This document shows, one piece after another, positions 33,436-43,094 of a stretch of 64,000 bases of DNA. A program made the position numbers and the translations under genes. Numbering within the stretch: the stretch's first letter is position 1; each line of letters begins with the position of its first letter. Source of the DNA: Amyelois transitella. Taxonomy: Eukaryota; Arthropoda; Insecta; Lepidoptera; Pyralidae. Where the stretch lies: positions 8,435,001-8,499,000 of the forward strand of contig NC_083507.1 of the NCBI RefSeq assembly GCF_032362555.1, in the 5' to 3' direction. A model generated the notes under the pieces. It had not been told where the DNA came from and ran no database searches. It saw only the letters and a program-made list of their open reading frames with translations.

Positions 33436-36400
33436 TGAAGGTTGCATTAGTACTTAGGTATGTTTACGAAACTTTTGAACTTTTATTCTTCATTTCGTCA
33501 TACTTATACTATAATTTAAAAAAATATTGGTCAGTTTGTTATCAATAGACTCAAACTTACTGTACCGATGTTAATAATATTTGACACAGTAACACACAAT
33601 CATTAAATTTTTTCTATAAATTCCGACCGGGGAACGGGAAGTAAAAATAAACGAACGAACGTCTCAGTCTTGAAAAGGCTGCAGGTTGTGCCGATCCCAT
33701 AAAAAGACGTAATTTTTGATGTGTACTATGTTAGTTTAAAGAAGGTATAGCTGCAGTTAAACAATTTATAAGTTCTCTCACTTAGCTACAGAGAATACTT
33801 ACTATAGATCCATATTTATCTTAACTGTGAAATATAATAATTCACAAAACGACCCGCTCCAGCTTCGCTCGCGTGGTGCAATGATACCTAATGTTATATA
33901 CCTAACATTATGCACATAAAATGTATGACTAAATCTGCAGTCAAGGTCTTGCCCATATTTTGCTTTTACATTTCAAATCCAAAAATTATATCTTCAAAAA
34001 TCATAAACAATGACTTCATCGTGTGGGCGCGTTACTATGTACCAGTTTATCCAACAATATCTAAATATTTTCATTTGTTCTCATTAACAGTGTGATAGCA
34101 TTAGGATGCTCAGCTCTGGTAACCAAACAAGAAAGGAGATTTCCCGATGACTTTCTCTTCGGAACAGCAACTGCATCATATCAAATCGAGGGCGGCTGGA
34201 ATGCTGACGGTAAAAAAATGTTTAACCAATGTACCATATATGTACATATTTATTTTATCAAAAGTATCTAAACACACAACTATCTGTATCTATGTACAAT
34301 TGTACACTCTATTTTATTTATTTATTTATATACTGGAGCATTTAACACAGAAATGTCTTTGTTACAGTACATATGTTTTACATTTGTATATCTAGAAAAC
34401 TGTTATAAAAAATTGTTTAACGTTCAAAATATGAATCGTCCGGATTTATGTTCACTTAGATTCCTGCCTTTATTTTCAGATAAAGGTGAGAACATATGGG
34501 ACCACATGACACACAATCATCCGAACGTTATTAAAGATGGTTCGAATGGAGACGTTGCCGCTGACACATACCACAACTATAAGCGAGATGTCGAGATGAT
34601 GAGGGAATTAGGTCTCGATGCGTACAGGTTTTCCCTTTCATGGTCCCGAATTTTACCTGATGGTCTCTCAAACCCCGTCAGCGCAGCTGGTATAGCTTTT
34701 TATAACAACTACATTGATGAAATGCTGAAGTACGGCATCACACCCATGGTTACTCTTTATCATTGGGATTTACCGCAAAAATTACAAGACCTAGGTGGCT
34801 TTGCCAATCCTCTATTCCCAGACTGGTTTGAAGAGTACGCTCGTGTTGTTTATGATAATTTCGGAGATCGAGTTAAACATTGGATCACATTCAATGAGCC
34901 CAGAGAAATATGTCTCGAAGGTTATGGGTCCACCACGAAAGCTCCAATCCTCAACGCCACTGGTATCGGAAGTTATCTATGTGCCAAATATCTCGTGCTT
35001 GCACACGCCAAAGCATACCATTTATATAACAATGAGTATAAATCTAGCCAAGGTGGCGAATGTGGTATCACGATCAGCGTGAACTGGTTCGGACCACTTA
35101 CGGATACTGAAGAAGATAGGTTTGCGGCGGAAATCAGACGGCAAGCAGAGGTGATATAATTAAATTCATACTTTTGTAGATTGTGATTTTAATAGATTTT
35201 AGATTTGATCACTAATAACGCTTTTAATTTTTCAGTGGGGTCTGTATGCTGAACCTATTTTCTCAGAACAGGGTGGCTTTCCCAAGGAGTTTACGGAGCG
35301 AGTAGCTCAAAAGAGTGCAGAACAAGGATACCGCTCTTCTCGCTTGCCAGAGTTCACGGAAGAAGAGAAACAATTCGTGCGTGGTGCATCTGATTTCTTC
35401 GGTGTGAACCACTACACTGCGTACCTAATTTCTGCAACCGAACACATTACTCAAAATGTTGTTCCGTCCTTGTATGACGACGTTGGTGTAGGCGTGTATG
35501 TACCGGAAGAATGGCCTCAGTCGGCATCATCATGGTTGACGGTAAGATTTTAATACAGAAATGTGTACAGATTTCTATAGATCCTGCTGATATTTGCCCA
35601 CGTTGGAATTCTAGTCCAATGTTGCCAATGAGCCATAAATTCGTTTGTAGATATAAGTTAATGGAATTCTTATCTATTTATATAGGTACTTTGATATTTT
35701 AAAAAGTCTTTATATTTAGTTTTACCTAATACAAATAAATACATTTTTGTAGGAATCACCTGACAGTATTCTCAACGTGCTAAATCATCTCAATCAAAAA
35801 TATAACAACCCCAAATTCTACATCACTGAAAACGGTTGGTCCTCTCCACCATCGTCTGGATTGATAGATGATGACAGAATCCGATATTATCGAGCTGCCT
35901 TAGAAAACTGTTTAGATGCTATCGATGCAGGAGTAAGACTTCAGGGTTACATGGCATGGAGCTTGATGGATAACTTCGAATGGATGGAAGGTTTAACGTG
36001 AGTAATTTTATCTTCAAGTGTTTATGCCACCTAATATCTTTAATATCTAGATGTGACATCTGATAACCACACAGAGTTTATTTGTGATTAAAAAAGTTCG
36101 ATCTATGCATGGTTTTATAACCCAGTAAACATAAAGTATAGGCATATCACAATGCTAAGAGCAGATGGGCGCATTGAGGAACTCTATTCTACTCTTTTCT
36201 TTGATTATTCAGTAGATAGTTGTAACGAATGATCAAGAATTTTCATACTGTTACTTTAATTAGCATTGCAATATAACAGTTATAATCAATAACAGTTGCT
36301 ATAATGACTAGAGAAATTGAAATAGAAGGTACTTACGAGTAGGTACTTAACATGTTTTAACAATGTTTTTAGGGAAAGATTTGGTCTCTACCACGTCGAT

Positions 36401-36532
36401 TTCGAAGATCCATTGCGCCCCCGGACAGCAAGAAAATCAGCATTCGTTTACAAGGAAATCATCAAAACTCGCGTCATCGACCACAGTTATGAACCTGCTA
36501 CCATGACTATGACCATTGACGAAGGACGATAA
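33436..36532 (+). CDS. Secreted GH1 beta-glucosidase (myrosinase-like)
   Basis: Six exons: 33436-33458, 34091-34209, 34480-35150, 35236-35541, 35753-35997, 36373-36532 (TAA); 507 residues, phases consistent. Residues 1-17 form a signal peptide ([16 protein letters not shown]). The mature part starts with [20 protein letters not shown], the classic GH1 N-terminus. The acid/base glutamate is E187 in TFNEP and the nucleophile E399 in YITENG. Other GH1 landmarks are [19 protein letters not shown] and WSLMDNFEW. The enzyme should retain beta-glucosides by a double-displacement mechanism and hydrolyse them, likely in the gut lumen or saliva; substrate cannot be told from sequence (plant glucosides, cellobiose, or in some insects a pheromone/terpene role). 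Nothing is truncated. Confidence 0.93.
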
Positions 36533-36612
36533 ATTTAATGATTTATGCAAGCAAGTTTTGGTTTAGAATAGTAATAAGTTAACTAGCTATGTAGGTACCT
36601 ACATTACATTTA

Positions 36613-36618
36613 AATAAA
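36613..36618 (+). terminator. poly(A) signal of the GH1 gene
   Basis: AATAAA 81 bp after the stop codon. Confidence 0.55.
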
Positions 36619-36711
36619 TCAAATAGACGCTATTGGTTTGTTGTATCACTTGCCTAAACTCTCTCTGACTCACCGCAGTATCTACATCCAGTTGCCTAAA
36701 GGTGCAGTTAT

Positions 36712-36968
36712 CATACATACATATCATCACGTCTATATCCCTTACGGGGTAGACAGAGCCAACAGTCTTGAAAAGACTGAAAAGCCACGTTCAGCTATTT
36801 GGCTTAATGATAGAATTGAGATTCAAATAGTGACAGGTTGCTAGCCTGTCGCCTAAAAAAGAATCCCAAGTTTGTAAGCCTATCCCTTAGTCGCCTTTTA
36901 CGACATCCATGGGAAGGAGATGGAGTGGTCCTATTCGTTTTTGTATTGGTGCCGGGAACCACACGGCA
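36712..36968 (-). repeat. SINE-like retroposon, family A, copy 5, with target duplication
   Basis: Complete copy with (CATA)n end, flanked by CAGTTAT at 36705-36711 and 36969-36975. It lies just beyond the GH1 poly(A) signal. Confidence 0.78.
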
Positions 36969-37129
36969 CAGTTATACTTATTATCTTTCCCTCGCCAAAA
37001 CAGATTAGAACCAAAGCTAATGTACAAAACTCAGTAAGGGCTCATTAGTATATAGCACAGGCTTTCAACCTGTAGTCCTGTAATGATTCGACCAAAGGCG
37101 CTCTAAAGTCTTACATTTTTATATGGTTT

Positions 37130-37265
37130 AGTAATCCACACTAATAAGATTTCTATTTTCGTATTTTTACTGAACCGATTTTGATAAAATTTGGTACACA
37201 GATAGAATTAGATTGAATAACAAAGGCTTATTTTTTCTATACCCACGGGGGCGAGGACCCTCAAA
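37130..37265 (+). repeat. Decayed Helitron-like fragment
   Basis: CACACTAATAAGATTTCTAT then ACTGAACCGATTTTGATAAA and ATTTGGTACACAGATAG follow the Lep1 order with heavy drift; the 3' end is not recognisable. Confidence 0.4.
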
Positions 37266-38170
37266 AGCTATTGTGTAAATAAAGTGGAATTACCAAACTT
37301 TTAATTAAGTATCAAACTGCTTTTTATTTCCCTATTCATACACGTCCTGCTGTTTGACCAATAGTTATTTGGCAAAATTACACTTAACAATGTTTGGTAA
37401 AAATTGCATCGCTACTTGATCGTTTTACTTCTTACATTTTACAAATAACTTTTACTTTCCTAATGATCAACACAATAGACTAGCATTTAGAATCGGAGTT
37501 ATCAAACAAATCTAATATGTATCTGTTGATCTTAAACATATTTTTAAATATATCGATACTTTACGTCTACATTGCTGCATCTAAGCGTTCGTTTCGTTAT
37601 TGCACTTTGTAAGACTGTGCGTTGTTTTATTTTCAAGTGTTTCGTTTATTATTTGACAAGTTGTTAGACCTATAATACATACTTTATGTTAATTCGTCGA
37701 ACTTTGACCAAATAACGTCAGAAACATATTTTTGATTTAAGTAAGTAGTGAATAAAGCTAAAATTAGATTGCTGCCAGTACACAAAGGTCAGGTTTTATC
37801 GTTATAACTAATTTTTGTTCTAAAACTTTAGCATAAAATTCGTCGACTTTACTGAAAATATTAATTCTAGCAGAAACGTGATCGAGCAAAGACGAAGCGC
37901 TAGAAACTAAATTTAGATCTTAAGTAATACATACAAGTTAAAAATGCGACTCAACTGAAATCAAATGAGGCTGTTCTTTTAAATAGTCTTTGGAGAGTAG
38001 ACTTCGCGACAACACCTACGCAGTAGGAGTTTTATGAGTCTTAACTATGGCCACGCTGGCTGGCCATTCACGATTACCTAAAAATTTCTACCTATGACAT
38101 CTTGTTGTCAATGTCTGACTTAAAACTTAACCTTATTTAATTTATTTTCAACGTCAAGTCACAGGTGTCT
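37266..38170. other. Gene-free stretch
   Basis: AT-rich, without a supported frame or repeat. Confidence 0.35.
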
Positions 38171-38990
38171 TAGGGATGACATTGCTGATAAAAAATCGTT
38201 TTTATCTAATCGATTTATTTTTTAAGTATGAAAAATTGATTAATAAGTAATCGATTCAATTAATGTCATAATAAACGCCATATACATTATATCTATAGAT
38301 TTATTCATTAAAAATAAACAACAGAAACAGTAAGTTCTTATATAATCAACACAAATTAAAGTTTTTAACAATCAAGTTTGAAATAAATACAAAAAGAATA
38401 GGACCACTCCATCTCTTTCCCATGGATGTCGTAAAAGGCGACTAAGGGATAGGCTTACAAACTTGAGATTCTTTTTTTAGGCGATAGGCTAGCAACTTGT
38501 CACTATTCGAATCTCAATTCTATCTTAAAGCCAAATAGCTGAACGTGGCCTATCAGTCCGCTCAGGACTGTTGGCTCTGTCTACCCCGCAAGGGATATAG
38601 ACGTGATTATATGTATGTATGTATGTATGTAAGTTTGAAAAATGAAGTTTCAGCAACGAATAATGAATAACATATCAACCGAATGTCGGTAAAATACAGT
38701 TCATGGACTAACTCCATCTAGAGAATGTTTGATTAAATGAATTATCTAAACTGTTTTAAAAGCACAGATGGCGTTAATGTAATATTATGGAGCTATGATA
38801 GTTTCTTTGGCAGTTCGCGTTCCGTGCTCCAAGCCAGAAGACAAAAACGTAATGTCGGAGTGCATTTATAACATGATTATAAGAAAACGATTATTAATTA
38901 AAAAAAATTCAAGTATTAAAATCGACTTTTACTTAAAAAAAATTTTTTGGCCGATTATTTCCATAATCGATTATTTTTTCACATTCCTAG
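38171..38990. mobile_element. Possible hAT-like element with ATCGATT-rich ends
   Basis: The left edge TAGGGATGACATTG and the right edge, read on the minus strand, TAGGAATGTGAAAA look like decayed hAT ends. Both are followed by AATCGATT-type motifs. The 8-bp flanks do not match, so this is tentative. A SINE-like copy (38384-38630) is inserted in it. Confidence 0.4.
38384..38630 (+). repeat. SINE-like retroposon, family A, 5'-truncated copy
   Basis: Lacks the first bases of the family, starting near ACAAAAAGAATAGGACCACT, and ends in (TATG)4. Flanked by exact AAGTTTGAAA (38374-38383, 38631-38640). 5' truncation plus a target duplication is typical of LINE-type retroposition. Confidence 0.78.
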
Positions 38991-39146
38991 TGTTCATGTC
39001 GTCGTGTTCGATTCGATTGTTTGGGGAATTGTTTTTTTCTTTTCTGTTATCTAGTCATTTAACATAGATTATTACTAAATATTAATTAATTTTTTATTTT
39101 TGTGACTGACTGGATAAGTTTTGTGGTGTCTTTTTTGTCTACACAA

Positions 39147-40106
39147 ATGATTTTTATCATTACTTTAGCACTCTATTTAGCTTCAGAAGTAGTGTCCGTA
39201 AAAGACAATTCAGTTACTTCTCACTCTCTCCATGGTATGTCTCCAATTTTTATAATCAGAATCTTAGATAAGATAGCCTGTGCCTAGAATCAGCTATTAT
39301 ATGAATGTGAACCTTGCATTCTCAATCTTTAGTTCCAAGTAAATTTAAAGAATTTGAAATAATTAGTAAGTAGTTTTACTCGTCGTTTAAGTAGTCTCGT
39401 TATCCTAATACCGAACTAATATCTCTGTTTGTTGGTTCTTTTTTTCTCTATTTCAGAATTAATCTTATGCCGATTATGTGGCTCTGAACTGTCTTCATCT
39501 AACTACATTATTAATTCTAAAATAAGCCTAGACTCAGAAAACACATTCAATGAGACTTTATTTGGAAAAGAAGTATTTGTGCAGGTGTTGAGTGCTAATT
39601 TCATGTCAAATATACCTATCATTACATTTGGTCACTCTGAGTGTTTACCTATCGAGGAGGTAAGGAGCATGAAATGACTGTACAATGTCTGGCAAAGCCA
39701 AAGAATTGTTGGAGGGAAAGGGTGCTGGAGATTTCAGTTCTGTGCTAAGTTCCTTTCTACCAAGAGTTCTATCTATGTAAATATATACTCTTAACTGCTA
39801 GACATTGTACAGTTTAGCCAGGAGCATTTTACAAAAGAGAGATATTACCAACTACTGGACTTGATTAATCCAAAACCTATAAATTTCCAGTGGTCCGAAA
39901 TTGAGTCATGGTTTCCTGATTACCTATGGAAAGTCTGCATCTGCCCTGCTTGTGGGGAGATTATTGGATGGGTGTTTCAACCCACAAATCAATTAAAAAA
40001 CGGAACATCAAATATATTTTTTGCTCTTGACCTACACAGTCTGATTGGTGAAACCTGTAAATATGAGAAGTTTTTTTTTATTTCCAGACTTGTGTTGTCA
40101 AAATGA
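39147..40106 (+). CDS. Secreted single-domain CULT (cereblon-like) protein
   Basis: Exons 39147-39234, 39457-39659, 39813-40106; about 194 residues. The start ATG at 39147 opens a signal peptide (MIFIITLALYLASE). The CULT signature follows: ILCRLCGSEL (C34xxC37), then SWFPDYLWKVCICPACGEIIGWVF. The zinc ligands C141xxC144 and the three cage tryptophans W130, W136 and W150, plus F152, keep exactly the 6- and 14-residue spacing of W380, W386 and W400 in human cereblon. Human cereblon also has a Lon domain and a DDB1-binding region; neither is here, so this is not an E3 substrate receptor. Stand-alone secreted CULT proteins are known in animals but their ligand is not settled. The third exon start is uncertain: an acceptor at 39890 would drop 26 residues without losing frame. 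A further 31-bp 'intron' near the end was rejected as too short. Confidence 0.82.
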
Positions 40107-40251
40107 TGAGGGTTGTTTCATCCACATTCATTGTGTATTCTTCTTACATGTGCCTTAGTGTGTTTAAGATTTTGTTTGGTCTGCAGGTCATCTGAATGGT
40201 TTTTCATATTTTCCATTTTAGTGATTAATATAAAACACTTCAGTCATAATT

Positions 40252-40257
40252 AATAAA
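40252..40257 (+). terminator. poly(A) signal of the CULT gene
   Basis: AATAAA about 145 bp after the stop. Confidence 0.45.
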
Positions 40258-40734
40258 ATAGGAAACAAACTTTACAAACCAGCTAACCACATTAAAATCT
40301 TTAAAATTGATACAGAACTCAAAAAAGCAATGGTATGCTTCATTAAATTATGGCTTTATTTTTTTATGCTACTTATTAGTATTGACATCTGTTTTATAAT
40401 GATGAAATTTTAAACCATTATATGTATACTTTGGCATCTTGGGCACTTCACTGGGTACTTTTATCATCCCTCATCCACAGTACGGATTTATCCATTTAAT
40501 TAATTGTCTTTTTAATTTTTAAATAAGTCATTAATCTGCCCTAAAATTTGTACTTGCCTCTAGTTTTTACTAATTTTAAGTAAATTATTCATCCATCGCA
40601 TGGTGTCTTTAATAAATAGTTCTTAGTAAAATCTTTACCAAAAGGTTGATTGAATAAGAAGTCTGTCCATCTCTGAATGTTGATTCTGTCAATAAACCAC
40701 GATTCCTTTTAAACTGTCCTTGAGTGTTTCTTAT

Positions 40735-40790
40735 TGGTTCTGTCTACCCCATAATGGATAAGAGTGTGATATGTGTTTGTTTGTGTCTAG
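40735..40790 (+). repeat. Decayed SINE-like family A tail
   Basis: GGTTCTGTCTACCCCATAAT, GGATAAGAGTGTGATATGTG matches the family A end with drift. Confidence 0.35.
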
Positions 40791-41007
40791 AGAGTAATCT
40801 ATGCATTGTGGTTACTTGAGGCATCATAGGTTGCCTGGTCATTTATTGGACAAATGGTTTTGGAGTAACTTGTGTTGAATTTATTTTGATACTATTTTAC
40901 TATACTATTCATATTATCAGTAGCAATATGTATGTAATATTTATTGTTTACAGTTCTCGACTCACTGATCAAAAATCCTTACAACTGATTAGATAACTAC
41001 ATATAAG

Positions 41008-41367
41008 ATGTCAGCCAATGATACGCTCTCTGTTGAAGACAAGGAGTTTCTTGCTCAATGTGAAGAAGAATTTAAAGATAGATTCACAGATAAAGATGAA
41101 GAATTCATGAAAATATTGAACGCTGAGCCATCAACACCACCTATTGTGTCTCCATGGTGGACCCCACAAAATTCTGGCCGCCAGAATGACCACCGCAACA
41201 ACAAACGGCATCGTTATGAACAGCACGGCGGCGGCAGAGACCGGTACGGAAGGAGAGACCATAATAACAGGAGAGACCAAGATAGAGCAGACTATCAAGA
41301 TCACAGAGGATACAATGACTATGGAGACCGAAGCTATGGCTACCATAATAAGAGACATCGTTACTGA
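41008..41367 (+). CDS. RAMAC: RNA guanine-7 methyltransferase activating subunit (RAM)
   Basis: A single coding exon of 119 residues, stop TGA at 41365-41367. The N-terminal activation segment CEEEFKDRFTDKDEEFMKIL...PSTPPIVSPWW matches the RAM/FAM103A1 family (FEEMFASRFTENDKEY...PPIVEEW in vertebrates). An Arg/Asn/Tyr/Gly-rich RNA-binding tail (RYGRRDHNNRRDQ, YGYHNKRHRY) follows. RAM binds RNMT in the nucleus, stabilises its active site and supports N7 methylation of the mRNA cap. A likely 5' UTR exon boundary (TTATTGTTTACAG|TTC) lies at 40953, so the coding exon is probably spliced to an upstream leader. AATAAA is at 41406-41411. Confidence 0.92.
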   Translation: MSANDTLSVEDKEFLAQCEEEFKDRFTDKDEEFMKILNAEPSTPPIVSPWWTPQNSGRQNDHRNNKRHRYEQHGGGRDRYGRRDHNNRRDQDRADYQDHRGYNDYGDRSYGYHNKRHRY

Positions 41368-41405
41368 TGGTTGTGTATTAGTTTTAAGTAAAATTGGAGA
41401 TTTTT

Positions 41406-41411
41406 AATAAA
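41406..41411 (+). terminator. poly(A) signal of RAMAC
   Basis: AATAAA 39 bp after the stop codon. Confidence 0.6.
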
Positions 41412-41429
41412 ATACATTAACTCTTCTCA

Positions 41430-43094
41430 AAAGAATATATTCTCAATTATTATGGCTTGATTTACATTTTAACAACTTATAAATTACATAATAAATCACC
41501 AATAAAGTAATGCAGCTACAGCAATCGTAAGATGGAAATCATAACAGAATAAATTAATATTAAATTTCTCATTGCTACTCAACAATTCTAATGATTATAA
41601 ATTTGTAACAATAATTATGCCGATATAATTTTAAAACCTAGGTGTTTTCTATTTCATTCATGATGCACAAACAATAACAATGTCAATCTCCAGAATACAT
41701 CTGCGCATGGTCAGCTCATTGTTCATTGGGTACAATCAAACAGCTACTTTATAATTTTTCGATGCTTGTACTTTCTCCCATCAAATATTGCAGCGTCACG
41801 TGGCCTCACAAAAATATATATCTTCACTAATCTCAAATAGGAATACATCGTATATACATGAAAACAATGTGAGCGCCGACACCAGATGCGCTCATATCCG
41901 ACAAATAAATAATGTAATACGACCAGATATATCGAGTAACATCATGCTAAGTGACACGATTACTAAGCACAATGACAATTACATTTATCAAGCTCTCTAA
42001 GATAACTATTTAAAATATTTTTACTATTTAATTAATATTATATATCGGCTACTCATCTCTGTACTGAAGCATTTATCACAAAATAATTTTACATTCTTAC
42101 AGATTTTCAAAGTTTTTTGTTGTATGCAACATTCACACCGTGCTCCCACTATCACTACAGCATGCATAGTGAGAACACATAATGAAGTTTTATTAAAACC
42201 ACGCAAACATTACTAGGTACATGAAGTGATAAAACACATTATGACAAAATGCGACCATATTTAATCAAATCACAGTGAAGTGTAACATAATTATGCTCAC
42301 TAACTTAATATTATGACTCAATACATACACAAGATAATACAGAACACTACATAAATTAATCAAACTGCCCAGTGTTTTCAATAGAATTTTATCTGATACA
42401 TTTTTAACGATATGTCAGTCAAAGCCATTTGCTTTGGCAAGCTTTTTAATAGTTGTGATGGGGGCCTGAAGTCTGAAGGAGCGTTCAAATGGGTGAACTA
42501 TAACGTCATCAAAGTTCACACTGGGGAGCACTAAAAGATGTTTAAACAGAATGATCAAATCTTTAAATATAAAATACAACATAACATTATACAATGATTT
42601 TATCGTTACAAATACGTTTTAATCTTAACAACAATGCACGATATAAATTGTATGAATTGACACGTAAGATCGGAGCGGCGAGCGAGGCTCGGCCGCTATG
42701 TGTGAGCTCCTTCCTGCTCGATCACTTTCAACTTACATACGAATGACAATTGACTAGGATTAATGCACTTGCTCTGTCTCGCGGCTCCGCCTGCGAGCGA
42801 GGCCGGCACTCGATCCGAACACGTCTCTAAATTCGGAGAGGATGAAAACATTGGTCAGATTTCAGTACGTTTGACTAGAAATGCGCGTAGACGTTAGCAA
42901 TAGGTATTGTCTCCGTCGCGGCCGGGCGCGGTACGTTTCGAGTCAATGCGAGTACAAAATCGTTTTCAGACTCATCGGGTAAAGTCTAAAAGACTGACTT
43001 GTAAAAGTGTCAAATCTTCGTAGCAAATTTCATAAGATAATCTAAAGCTTATATTGATTTTGAAAGTAGAAACGTGGGGCGTCGTTCTCGCCGC
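41430..43094 (-). other. Probable 3' UTR of the TLDc gene / intergenic
   Basis: AT-rich except for a GC- and CpG-rich block at about 42665-42945 (GATCGGAGCGGCGAGCGAGG, GGCTCCGCCTGCGAGCGAGG). A possible coding exon at 42415-42530 is listed separately. An AATAAA on the minus strand near 42187-42192 could end the TLDc transcript. Confidence 0.35.
42415..42530 (-). CDS. Orphan terminal-exon-like frame
   Basis: 116 nt after a good acceptor (CATCTTTTAG|TG), open to a TGA. The 37-residue peptide LPSVNFDDVIVHPFERSFRL...TTIKKLAKANGFD has normal protein composition. It needs one base from an upstream exon ending in phase 1; the TLDc exon 44934-45111 ends in phase 1 and could supply it, giving a product without the last third of the TLDc domain. 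I do not recognise the sequence and see no separate upstream exon. It may also be a gene fragment. Confidence 0.35.

Noticed and set aside
40054-40084. GT...AG pair near the end of the CULT coding region
   Set aside because: It would make a 31-nt intron, too short for insect splicing; the unspliced frame reaches a stop at 40106.
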